A stretch of 38,042 bases of DNA from a virus. The notes below the pieces were generated by a model. It saw nothing but the letters and a program-made list of their open reading frames with translations. It searched no databases and was not told the origin of the DNA. The translations under genes were made by a program, and so were the position numbers. This document shows positions 1-7,368 of the stretch, one piece after another. The stretch's first letter is position 1. Each line of letters begins with the position of its first letter. The stretch spans positions 1 to 38,042 of IMG/VR virus record IMGVR_UViG_3300032236_000481. One strand, given 5' to 3'.

Positions 1-80
1 GTCGCAATAGAGTCATAAGTGCCAGCAGTAAAGAGATGCCCACTTATCTGTGAGGCCATAATCCCTAGAATCGGAGTCAT
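1..80 (-). CDS. Tail fibre-like protein, N-terminal part only (cut by window edge)
   Basis: The ATG at 80 opens a frame of 26 codons that runs off the left edge. It begins MTPILGIMASQISGHLF and continues to YDSIAT. This kind of start (P-I-L-G-I-x-A-S-Q, then S-I-A-T) is familiar to me from small tail-fibre or receptor-binding-like proteins of environmental phages. The start overlaps the stop of the 376-aa gene upstream (TAATG), so the two are translationally coupled. The missing remainder probably resembles the C-terminal fragment at the right edge of the window. Function as a virion tip protein is inferred from position and start only. Confidence 0.6.
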   Translation of the reverse strand, partial: MTPILGIMASQISGHLFTAGTYDSIA

Positions 81-1210
81 TATGCAATGTCCCCGACCAC
101 GAGCCAGTTATTTGCCGAGAGCTTGATCGCAGTTGCGGCAGAGTTGGCCACTCTCAACTTGGGGGTTGCGCTGACTGCGCCCGTTGAGATGACTGTGGTT
201 GTGCCTGGAGTAGTCGCACCGATAGTTGGCTGACCTGCTCCTGTAATCCATACGAAATGAACCTCAGTGCCGATTGCAAAGTTGAATGTTGCATCGGTTG
301 GGATATTGAACTGCTGCGTTGCAGCATTGTTCATTGAGAATAAGTAGCCTTCATCGCCGCTTGCGATGGTGTAAGCCGCAGTCTTGGCTGTGTAGCCGAT
401 ATAAGTCTTTGGCTGGTTGATGATTGGCGTTGTCAAAGTTGGGGTTGTCAAAGTTGGGGAAGTTGCAAGCACTGCTGATCCTGTGCCTGTGATGGCGTTG
501 AAGCCGATGAATTCATAATCCCAAGAAGCAGCAGTTGTGCCTGAATTCAGGATTGCTGTGATTTTGATGGAAGTGTTTGATGGGATGGCAACGATTGTGT
601 TCAGACCCGAAGATTGAACTGTGACAACGCCTGTCGAGTTATTCTCGATCATGTAGCGAGTTCCAACTGTCATCGTGCTTGCAACTGGCATTGTTACTGT
701 CTGAGTAGTCGTGCCTGTAAATAGTTGCTGATTGTTGCTTGCGTTAGTAAGAGTAGTTGTTCCTGCTGCTGTAGCAGTTGTTGTATAACCCAAGATAGGG
801 TTATCAATAAGAGGCAAAGAAATTGTCTTGTTTGTAAGAGTCTGTGTATCTGTTGTTCCGACAAGAGCGCCAGACAAACCATGGATACCTGTTGTGCCAG
901 CAGTTGAGTTAACGTGAGCATTTGCTTCGTCGAAATCTACCGCAGTTGGAACTGGGTAAATGACTGCACCTGATGTATGAGAAGAAGCTGTTGTGTTGTC
1001 ATAGCCACGAGTTGTAAGAGTTACCGTTGTACCTGTGCGAGAAGTAGCAAGAATCTTTTCTTCGCCTGCTAGACCCGGATCAATAACAAGTGAGAATGAA
1101 CCTGTCGGCCAGTTAGTCGCATCGGTGATGGTGAGTGAAGTCGCTGAGTTAGTGATGCTCGCTGAAAGTGTTGTTGGGGTAGCAGCACCCTTATATTCGC
1201 GTCTTGACAT
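80..1210 (-). CDS. Tail fibre / structural protein (376 aa)
   Basis: The protein is rich in Thr, Ser, Ala and Gly and looks all-beta. The first 110 residues read like a phage tail attachment domain (ITDATNWPTGSF, then GEEKILATSRTGTTVTLTTRGYD cut by short turns). Residues around 120-135 contain DTQTLTNKTI, a motif often seen in phage tail fibre proteins just before the shaft. Imperfect TSPTLTTPTLTTP repeats lie near residue 250, followed by a C-terminal beta domain. No enzymatic motif is visible. The ATG is preceded by AGG at a suitable distance and lies one base from the stop of the nozzle-like gene. The role in the tail is inferred from position among virion genes and from composition. Confidence 0.75.
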   Translation of the reverse strand: MSRREYKGAATPTTLSASITNSATSLTITDATNWPTGSFSLVIDPGLAGEEKILATSRTGTTVTLTTRGYDNTTASSHTSGAVIYPVPTAVDFDEANAHVNSTAGTTGIHGLSGALVGTTDTQTLTNKTISLPLIDNPILGYTTTATAAGTTTLTNASNNQQLFTGTTTQTVTMPVASTMTVGTRYMIENNSTGVVTVQSSGLNTIVAIPSNTSIKITAILNSGTTAASWDYEFIGFNAITGTGSAVLATSPTLTTPTLTTPIINQPKTYIGYTAKTAAYTIASGDEGYLFSMNNAATQQFNIPTDATFNFAIGTEVHFVWITGAGQPTIGATTPGTTTVISTGAVSATPKLRVANSAATAIKLSANNWLVVGDIA

Positions 1211-1211
1211 A

Positions 1212-3098
1212 TTAACCTACTATCTCTCTGAGTTGGGCGTAGAACGTTCCTCGTGGTTGTCCATCTACACCAATAGCTTCTGGGAGCCATTGGTAATCAT
1301 ACATGACCACCTGATAAGTCGCTTCAGCCACTTGGAATGTGATGATTCCTTGGCTTTGATGCAGACCAATCAAATAATCGATTTCTGTCTGTACATTAAA
1401 TGAATAGTCTTTGTCGCCAGCCGTGATAGTTGGGAAGAGAAGAATCGGCACGTTCCACTCTGCTGTGCGCTTAGGTGCTGGATAAGATCGAAGAGTCCAA
1501 CGATTAAGAACGGGACTGATTCCTGAAGCACTTGGCTCCAACTTGAAAATGATTTGAACTGACTCGTTATTTAATTGACCGCAAGGGAAAGCAGATGCAG
1601 GGGAAACGCTTCCTACTTCTTCTGAGGTTCCAATTGCTGTAGCGGTCATAAAGTCAACATCTGAGTCTGACTTATCTGCAATGATTCCCGCAGTAATCTT
1701 TCCATTAAGTGGCTCGTGCTTGATATCCAAAAACATTGCTACTTTTGGATCGGCAATACCATAACCGATAGATCCAGAAACAAAGTAACCAGCATCAACC
1801 GGGGTATTGGCCAATTCAGAATAAAGTCCAAAGCCATCAACGGTAAAGATACGAAGGCTATTAAATGTTCCTACATTTCTAACTGTTCCGCTTCCTGTTC
1901 CGGACATAAGGTCGGAGGCATAGGCAGGGACAAGAGTAGAAGTAAAGTTAGTAAGGTCAAGACGGTAAAGGCCGCTATCGCCATCGTAGTTAGAAGCTGA
2001 AAACCATACGAATCTATCCTGACCCTCAAATGAATATACGGTGTCATAGGTTTGAATAAGTGAGCCGATGACCAATGAGCCATCACTTGCTACTGTACAG
2101 AGGCGCATACCCTTATTTGAGCCGATGAAGATATAACCAAGGTATTCACCAAGGGAAGCGATGATTTCGCCATCTGGCAATTGAGCTGCAACAATTGGTA
2201 CATCAAGTGCTGTTCCGTCTGCCTTAATTGCTGTGCGGTAAATAAATGACTTATCGCCTGTATATCCACCAGCATAAATCTGAGTTGGTGAGCCAACGAT
2301 ATCTACCCATGTAAAACTACGGGCTGTAAGATCCAGCAAAACATCTGAGTTTGTAAGAGCGCCAGAAGCAAGGATATTAAATAACTTTCCACCACTTGCA
2401 GCCATAAGGCGGGACTTTACGAAACGGACAAGACTGAGGCTTCCTGAAGAATAAGTAGCGTAAGAAGTGGCAGATGATGCTCCTACTGTTGTCTTATAAA
2501 TTCCTGAAGTTCCTTGGGCAAAGTAAATACTGTTGCCGTCCGTAGCCATGGAAGTTACCGATGCAGGGCTTCCTGATTCTGTAACTGTTGTCCATGATGC
2601 AAGGTCTGTTGAATATTGAATAGTGGAGTTGCTTGCAAAGTAAACATAAGATCCAGCAACGATACATTGAAGATTTGAGTTTGAAGATGTTTTCTTTACT
2701 GCTGTTTTATTAAGAAGTTTGATTTGCCATGGAGTCCAAGGATCAATTCCTTCTCCGTCGTTATAACGGCGCAAATCTGAGTTAGCGCGGTCTAGGTGAG
2801 ATTGACCTTCTCCAAGTACCCAGTTCTCCTGCGATCTACGCCAGAACTGTTCAGGGGAAATTGACTGCTCGCCCGGAGTATTGGAACTATCTGCCTGTCC
2901 ACGAAGAAGTGGAAGAGACACACGCTTGAACTTTGCGCCCCAAACACCAATGGCCTGTGCATCCCATTGAAGTTGGTAAGCGTGTCCACCAATAGAAATA
3001 GGAAATGGGTAAGGGACTAACTGACTGTAACTTGTACCGCTATAGAAGGCAGGTGCTGGCTTGTAATACGGCGAATCGTATTTTTCGATATTCGCCAT
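1212..3098 (-). CDS. Tail nozzle-like structural protein (628 aa)
   Basis: This is a large virion protein. It begins MANIEKYDSPYYKPAPAFY and then shows repeated short beta strands with aromatic and Gly/Asp turns between about residues 140 and 430 (for example YVYFASNSTIQYSTD, IYFAQGTSGIYKT, YIFIGSNKGMRL). That pattern looks like a beta-propeller. Propeller-containing nozzle proteins (T7 gp12-type) follow the connector gene in podoviruses, and here the gene follows a connector-like gene directly. The N-terminal motif is shared with the protein at 34344-35627. The start has AAGGCG upstream. Structural role is confident; the nozzle assignment is inference. Confidence 0.7.
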   Translation of the reverse strand: MANIEKYDSPYYKPAPAFYSGTSYSQLVPYPFPISIGGHAYQLQWDAQAIGVWGAKFKRVSLPLLRGQADSSNTPGEQSISPEQFWRRSQENWVLGEGQSHLDRANSDLRRYNDGEGIDPWTPWQIKLLNKTAVKKTSSNSNLQCIVAGSYVYFASNSTIQYSTDLASWTTVTESGSPASVTSMATDGNSIYFAQGTSGIYKTTVGASSATSYATYSSGSLSLVRFVKSRLMAASGGKLFNILASGALTNSDVLLDLTARSFTWVDIVGSPTQIYAGGYTGDKSFIYRTAIKADGTALDVPIVAAQLPDGEIIASLGEYLGYIFIGSNKGMRLCTVASDGSLVIGSLIQTYDTVYSFEGQDRFVWFSASNYDGDSGLYRLDLTNFTSTLVPAYASDLMSGTGSGTVRNVGTFNSLRIFTVDGFGLYSELANTPVDAGYFVSGSIGYGIADPKVAMFLDIKHEPLNGKITAGIIADKSDSDVDFMTATAIGTSEEVGSVSPASAFPCGQLNNESVQIIFKLEPSASGISPVLNRWTLRSYPAPKRTAEWNVPILLFPTITAGDKDYSFNVQTEIDYLIGLHQSQGIITFQVAEATYQVVMYDYQWLPEAIGVDGQPRGTFYAQLREIVG

Positions 3099-3100
3099 TG

Positions 3101-3991
3101 TTACGCCTTAAAGTTAGGGTAGATAGCTTCTAGTTTTGCAGCTTCTGAAGTGATGCGCTGTTGACGAAGGATCTGCAAGTTACGAGATGACGCAGCAACT
3201 GCTCCTGCTGGAACTTCGCCAGCGCGTCGTGTATCTCCCTGAGACTCCGTGAAGTCACGTTTGATTTCACGTCCTGCCATAAGACGGATAGATGCGCCTA
3301 GTGGCGGAATATCATAAGCGCTTGGAAGAAGTCCTGTTGCCGAAACATTTGCATAAAGAGTTGTAGGCATTGAGAAGTTAGAACGGTAAACAACGCGCAC
3401 GTTGTAACCAGGATAAGCAGGCTCGAACAACTGAAGCGACATTCCTGATGGGAACTGTGTGCTAATTGCGTTACGGTTCAAGCGCCATCCTGTTGTGTGG
3501 ATGCGTGGGTTATCCATCTGAGGTCCAGGGGTGAGGTACTTAACTTCGTAAATAGAAATCAAATCACCCGCAGTTGGGCCGAGATCGTAGCCATTAAGAA
3601 TAGCGTTGTAAGTAAGGTCGACTGTACCCATACCAAATAAGCCATTAGCAGGGGATGAGAGGTCGTTAAGGTCTGCTGTTAATGCCTTTACTATCTCGTC
3701 GTCTGTAAAGCGTGGAGAGACGCGTACAAGGCTTCCTACGGGTGCATCTTGGTCTGTTGAACCATCTTCTGCTGCTGATACGGTTGCTTGCTGTCCACTA
3801 ATTGTCCATACATAAAAAGTGTTTGTTCCAATTGAAAGGCGAGCGCCAGGACGGATGCCATCTGGTGGATACGCAAAAGTAAGGGTTGTGCCACCTTTTG
3901 TGTAAGCAATAGAAAGTTTGTTGCGGTTCTCTACATAGCCACTCATAAGAGTAGAGCGAGTAGTTGTTACCCAGTCATTTACAGTTGTCAT
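3101..3991 (-). CDS. Head-to-tail connector / adaptor-like protein (296 aa)
   Basis: The gene lies between the capsid genes and the nozzle-like gene, where podoviruses carry the tail adaptor. The N-terminal part (MTTVNDWVTTTRSTLMSGY) looks helical and is followed by a beta domain to about residue 85. The middle has the aromatic and proline-rich pattern of a virion adaptor, and the C-terminal 60 residues are basic and helical (REIKRDFTESQGDTRRAGEV, then RNLQILRQQR). No catalytic motif is seen. Its ATG overlaps the previous stop as ATGA, which implies coupling. The name rests on gene order, not on a recognised domain. Confidence 0.6.
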   Translation of the reverse strand: MTTVNDWVTTTRSTLMSGYVENRNKLSIAYTKGGTTLTFAYPPDGIRPGARLSIGTNTFYVWTISGQQATVSAAEDGSTDQDAPVGSLVRVSPRFTDDEIVKALTADLNDLSSPANGLFGMGTVDLTYNAILNGYDLGPTAGDLISIYEVKYLTPGPQMDNPRIHTTGWRLNRNAISTQFPSGMSLQLFEPAYPGYNVRVVYRSNFSMPTTLYANVSATGLLPSAYDIPPLGASIRLMAGREIKRDFTESQGDTRRAGEVPAGAVAASSRNLQILRQQRITSEAAKLEAIYPNFKA

Positions 3992-4476
3992 AGATTCACC
4001 GGAGTCGTATTAGGTTGATAGACGCTCTTGCCTGTTACTGCTTCAAAAGTGTTGACTGTACTTTCAATTGCCTTTGCCTGTCCCGGCATAATCTTTCCAG
4101 ATTCAATTTCAAATCTAGTTTCGGCTTTCGCCATAAGTTCTGCTGATCCGTCAATGCGGGGCGGTTGGAGTCCTTGTGCGCGAAGTGCTTTGTACGCTGG
4201 CATATCTTTATTCCAACGTTTTTCGCGGGCTTCAACAACCGCAGCGCCAGCCCTACGAGTAGGAGCTGTACCTGAGCCAAATGAAACATTCTGGATCTTA
4301 CAAGCGAAACATTCATCAGCATCACAATTTGTGTGATCTATTTTTCTTACATCGATATCAGGGAAGCGATCCGCAGATTCTGCATCGCAACGAGAACATC
4401 CCCAAAGAATCGGGGTGAAGTTCATGTCCTTATCGAAACCCCACTTGAGGGCGACGTTTGCATGATTGCAGTCCAT
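3988..4476 (-). CDS. Zinc-ribbon-containing protein in capsid-tail region (162 aa)
   Basis: I place the start at ATG 4476 (MDCNHANVAL) because a strong AAGGGGG lies just upstream. The frame stays open to a GTG at 4518 that overlaps the previous stop, so a start 14 residues longer is possible. Cysteines and histidines cluster in the first 65 residues: CNH near residue 3, CSRC near 30, C near 53 and CFAC near 58-61. This is consistent with one or two zinc-binding sites. The rest is a charged helical region. The position between capsid and connector genes suggests a virion or assembly role, but I do not know the function. Confidence 0.65.
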   Translation of the reverse strand: MDCNHANVALKWGFDKDMNFTPILWGCSRCDAESADRFPDIDVRKIDHTNCDADECFACKIQNVSFGSGTAPTRRAGAAVVEAREKRWNKDMPAYKALRAQGLQPPRIDGSAELMAKAETRFEIESGKIMPGQAKAIESTVNTFEAVTGKSVYQPNTTPVNL

Positions 4477-4514
4477 CGAACCCCCTTGATTATTGGTGTT
4501 GATTGTATCGTTTT

Positions 4515-4805
4515 TCACGAAGTAATGCCGTCACCAAACCCAGCGTTACGCAAGATAGTAGCTTCATCATTTGTAATGTCATAAGTGCGTCCACCGTAAT
4601 AGACCTTTGCAACTCCTGGGGCAGTTGGTGTTGCTACCCATAGAGGCGGTTGTGCTGTGCTGATTGTGCCGTTAGTCCATACCCATACGTTTGCACCGCG
4701 AGGAATTGATGGTTTGAAATAAGCGAAAGGTCGCTGTTGCCATTTAGGAGTTACTGGGGTGATAACTGGAACAAGTGTTGCTACTGGTGGTGTGAACTTA
4801 GGCAT
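4515..4805 (-). CDS. Small protein downstream of major capsid gene (96 aa)
   Basis: This short protein is rich in proline and valine at the N-terminus (MPKFTPPVATLVPVITP) and then has aromatic beta-like segments (VWVWTNGTIS, VYYGGRTYDIT). The site AAGGA lies five bases before the ATG. The gene follows the capsid gene after a strong hairpin. A capsid decoration or head-completion protein would fit the size and place, but no family is recognised. Its stop overlaps a possible GTG start of the next gene. Confidence 0.55.
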   Translation of the reverse strand: MPKFTPPVATLVPVITPVTPKWQQRPFAYFKPSIPRGANVWVWTNGTISTAQPPLWVATPTAPGVAKVYYGGRTYDITNDEATILRNAGFGDGITS

Positions 4806-4829
4806 TGCAGTCCTTACTAAAAAGTAATG

Positions 4830-4868
4830 TAGGGGGAGGGCAAGAAAGGTATAAGAACCCTCCCCCTA
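4830..4868 (-). terminator. Strong hairpin after the major capsid gene
   Basis: A perfect 11-bp inverted repeat, TAGGGGGAGGG against CCCTCCCCCTA, has a 17-base loop. On the minus strand it lies just after the capsid stop codon and is followed by CATTACTTTTTAG. The U run is short and late, so it may be a partial terminator or an mRNA 3' stabiliser that keeps capsid message abundant relative to downstream genes. Confidence 0.7.
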
Positions 4869-4876
4869 ACGATCAA

Positions 4877-6061
4877 CTACTGACCGATTGAAGAACCTGA
4901 TTCAATGCGGTACAACGCAGCCTGACGGAATGGAGCATATCCAACGAAGTGCTTCCAGCCGACACCTGTGAAACGACGGAGTGTATCGATAACAGGTACA
5001 TCAACGATGATTGCCTGCTCGCCATATCCTCCACCGGTTGAGTATGCCTTAGCAAGTGCCTGGCGACCCATAACGAGTGTTCCGTAAACGTCAACAGCAG
5101 AAACAGTCAATGTAAGTGATGTTCCAGCATTAACTGCTGTAAGACCCGCTACAGAAACTGTAAGAGTTGTTGTTGATGGAACTGTTGCAACTGTGAACTG
5201 ACGGTTGAAGCCAGTCTGATCTGTTGAACCTGTACCTGATGTTGATGTAGCACCTGAGATAGTGAGTGTGTCACCAACTACAAGACCATGAGCAGCAGAT
5301 GTTGTGATTGTTGCAACTGAAGAAGCAACAGCGATTGTTGAGATTGTGAATGAGTTTGTTCCACCATCAGCAAAGAATGGAGCGCGTGGTGTTTCCATGA
5401 ACTGAACGCCCTGGAAGTTACCAATTACGCCATTGTAGATACCTGATGGATCTGAGTAGACGTGTGGATCTGACCAGTTTGTTCCGCCTGTTGCGCCACG
5501 GAAGTCGTATGAAGCGTCTGGGTGGATAAGACCCTTGTACATTCCGTTGAATGTAGGAACGTTGTTCTTACGAAGGTTAGCAACTGCCTTACGAACATCG
5601 TTGCCTGTGAGTGTGTTTGACTTTGCAAGACCTGTACGAGTTGTACCTGATGTGTATGCAACGTTTGTACCTGATCCAGCGGCAGCACGAGCGATGCCGT
5701 CTGTTGAAATACCAGCGTTCCAACCAACTACGTTAGCAGCGATTGGGTTAACTTCCATAAATGCTGTAGCACCGAGCTTTGAAGTAAGCTGAACAGCGTT
5801 ACCGTATTCAAGTGGTGTAACAGTAATGTATGAGTCAGACATTGCTACTGGTGTAACGTCTGATGTTTCGTTAAGTGCTGTTGTTGCTTCTGCAAGATCT
5901 GAAGCGATTGTGAATGTTACGCTTGTTCCACGGTTTGTTGCGTTTGTTGAACCAACCTCTACGAGTGAATCGTAATAGAGTTCTGGACGAAGCGCGTAAT
6001 ACGCGATCATCTCATACGCGGCCTTGGAAAGATCAAGCGAACTGACCTGTGTTAATGCCAT
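4877..6061 (-). CDS. Major capsid protein, N4-gp56-like, with inserted beta domain (394 aa)
   Basis: The N-terminal 230 residues have the features I associate with the N4-gp56 group of HK97-fold capsid proteins: an early helix (LDLSKAAYEMIAYYALRPELYY), the stretch TPLEYGNAVQLTSKLG, a DGIARAAA helix and a GLIHPDASYDF segment. The C-terminal 70 residues (YGTLVMGRQALAKAY to FRQAALYRIESGSSIG) complete the fold. Between about residues 232 and 322 sits an extra Thr/Val-rich segment with AHGLVVGDTLTISG and FTVATVPSTTTLTV, a pattern typical of small tail beta domains. The gene follows the scaffold gene, and GAGAGAGAAA precedes the ATG. It should be the most abundant virion protein. Confidence 0.88.
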   Translation of the reverse strand: MALTQVSSLDLSKAAYEMIAYYALRPELYYDSLVEVGSTNATNRGTSVTFTIASDLAEATTALNETSDVTPVAMSDSYITVTPLEYGNAVQLTSKLGATAFMEVNPIAANVVGWNAGISTDGIARAAAGSGTNVAYTSGTTRTGLAKSNTLTGNDVRKAVANLRKNNVPTFNGMYKGLIHPDASYDFRGATGGTNWSDPHVYSDPSGIYNGVIGNFQGVQFMETPRAPFFADGGTNSFTISTIAVASSVATITTSAAHGLVVGDTLTISGATSTSGTGSTDQTGFNRQFTVATVPSTTTLTVSVAGLTAVNAGTSLTLTVSAVDVYGTLVMGRQALAKAYSTGGGYGEQAIIVDVPVIDTLRRFTGVGWKHFVGYAPFRQAALYRIESGSSIGQ

Positions 6062-6103
6062 TTGTTGTTTCTCTCTCTAGTGAAGGGTTAAAGGTCTAGG
6101 CTG

Positions 6104-6610
6104 CTAGATAGCGAACCAAGAACCAGGTTGTTCGTTAGAGATATTGATTCCGTTAGCCTGAAGAACCTTTAAGACTTCTTCCGGATTTGTCGCGTTGCGA
6201 ATGTCATCGAGCGCAGAAGGAGTAATAGTTCCAGACGCACCGGCTGATGCGTTTGCGATTCGGTCAATAGCGCTGAGGTCACTTTGGACTTCCGTAGTCT
6301 GGCTGGTCGGAACCAGTCCAAACTCCTGCGCTGCTGCCTTAATTGCTTCTGGTGTTGCTTCTCCATCGTATGCCTTTGCAAATAATTTGCCTGTGCCTGA
6401 TTCGAGGTCAATCCCTGCCTTGATAAGTGCGAGTTCACGCTTTGCTTGCTGTGCTTCTTGCTTAGCAACTTCTGCTTCACGAGATGCGCGCTTGCCATCT
6501 TTTGCGTCCTGCTCTAACTTACGTCGCCAGTTCTTGGAATCATTTTCAGATTCGTTTGCGTCGCTTCCGATATTGTCTAGTTCATCATTATTAAAATCAA
6601 GATCATCCAT
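6104..6610 (-). CDS. Capsid scaffolding protein (168 aa)
   Basis: The protein starts MDDLDFNNDELDNIG, is very acidic at first, and has a long charged coiled-coil-like helix from about residue 25 to 70 (Lys, Glu, Gln and Ala rich). It lies directly upstream of the major capsid gene, and size and composition are typical of phage scaffolds. I chose ATG 6610 because GGAG lies six bases upstream; a TTG four codons earlier would put the ribosome site inside the gene. The transcript probably begins at the promoter at 6825-6853, leaving a leader of about 200 bases. Confidence 0.8.
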   Translation of the reverse strand: MDDLDFNNDELDNIGSDANESENDSKNWRRKLEQDAKDGKRASREAEVAKQEAQQAKRELALIKAGIDLESGTGKLFAKAYDGEATPEAIKAAAQEFGLVPTSQTTEVQSDLSAIDRIANASAGASGTITPSALDDIRNATNPEEVLKVLQANGINISNEQPGSWFAI

Positions 6611-6824
6611 TTTGTTCTCCAATTTCCGTGTCGCATACCTACCTTGGAGGGTGGCATGGCGGGGCTAGTAAAAGTTGTGGTCGTAACCAAGCACGACACC
6701 GCGCAGCCAACAACGGGGCGAACTTTTCTTGCTTACACATAGGTTCTGCCTACGGACAGATTCATCTTTATGTGGTCTAACCCGACGATGAATAGACTGG
6801 GTACGATTTCGGACCAACACCAAA

Positions 6825-6853
6825 ATAATAGACAAACAGGAGGCATTTGTCTA
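6825..6853 (-). promoter_or_regulatory. Promoter for scaffold and capsid genes inside an inverted repeat
   Basis: On the minus strand, TAGACA (-35) and TATTAT (-10) are separated by exactly 17 bases, each one mismatch from the bacterial consensus. The -35 and spacer lie in a perfect inverted repeat, TAGACAAA against TTTGTCTA with a 9-base centre. The repeat could be an operator or a hairpin. Transcription would start near 6818. Confidence 0.65.
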
Positions 6854-6876
6854 GTCGTGATAAACTAAATTAAGAA

Positions 6877-6905
6877 GCCCCCGCACGGAGCAAACCGTCG
6901 AGGGC
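6877..6905 (-). terminator. Terminator-like hairpin shared in part with the 34-kb terminator
   Basis: On the minus strand the arms GCCCTCGACGG and CCGTGCGGGGGC pair around a TTTGCT loop with one bulge and are followed by TTCTTAATTT. The right arm and following bases, GCGGGGGCTTCTT, are identical to 13 bases at 34046-34058. It would stop minus-strand transcripts coming across the HNH gene. Confidence 0.5.
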
Positions 6906-6930
6906 GTGGCACGAATTGGAGTTCGTACAG

Positions 6931-7368
6931 ATGGATATTAGCAGACATAGCGGAAAAAGAATACGTCGCTGGGATAAATTAGATCCAGATTTGGCGCAAA
7001 GCAATCGAGAAAGATGGCTTGCTAGAAACTTTCGATTGTTAGGTGACTTTCAAAGAGAACTCAACCAAGCTAAGTTAGACCAAGCCCGTGAAGTATCTAG
7101 GCGTTCAGGAAACAGGCGCAGAGCGCGTATGCGCGATAATGGCTTTGAGATATATAGCGAAATTCAAGTTCTAGTCAAATACGGAAAAGATTGCCATATT
7201 TGCAAAACGCCTATTGACCTAAAAGCACCAAGGCGTGTTGGGGTGGATAACTGGTTTCTTGGGCTTCATATAGATCATTTAATCCCAATAGCAAAAGGCG
7301 GAGCAGACACTTTAGAAAATGTCCGACCCGCCCATGCTTTGTGTAATCTAAAAAAGGGGTCTAATTAA
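6931..7368 (+). CDS. HNH homing-type endonuclease (145 aa)
   Basis: A very basic N-terminal 75 residues (many Arg and Lys) is followed by an HNH nuclease core: CHIC at about residues 88-91, the HIDH motif at 113-116, GGADTLENV at about 124-132 and HALC at 135-138. The paired CxxC/HxxC motifs should bind structural zinc and HIDH carries the catalytic histidine. I chose ATG 6931 because GGAG lies nine bases upstream. The gene is antisense to the virion genes and its stop overlaps the convergent stop of the next gene in a shared TTAA. This fits a free-standing homing endonuclease inserted in the late block; a packaging-related HNH is a less likely alternative. Confidence 0.85.
   Translation: MDISRHSGKRIRRWDKLDPDLAQSNRERWLARNFRLLGDFQRELNQAKLDQAREVSRRSGNRRRARMRDNGFEIYSEIQVLVKYGKDCHICKTPIDLKAPRRVGVDNWFLGLHIDHLIPIAKGGADTLENVRPAHALCNLKKGSN

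Larger units (their letters stand above)
6611..6930. other. Non-coding divergent control region between scaffold and HNH genes
   Basis: About 320 bases with no convincing gene. It holds a minus-strand promoter inside an inverted repeat (6825-6853), a terminator-like hairpin (6877-6905) and a leader for scaffold mRNA with a small possible stem, GTCGT against ACGAC, around 6686-6705 on the minus strand. It separates the antisense HNH gene from the capsid genes. Confidence 0.6.

Noticed and set aside
1035-1403. 122-codon plus-strand frame across two tail gene ends
   Set aside because: It is antisense to two well-supported tail genes and has no start signal.
6195-6668. 157-codon plus-strand frame opposite the scaffold gene
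   Set aside because: It is the antisense shadow of the scaffold coding frame, Ser/Ala rich, with no ribosome site.
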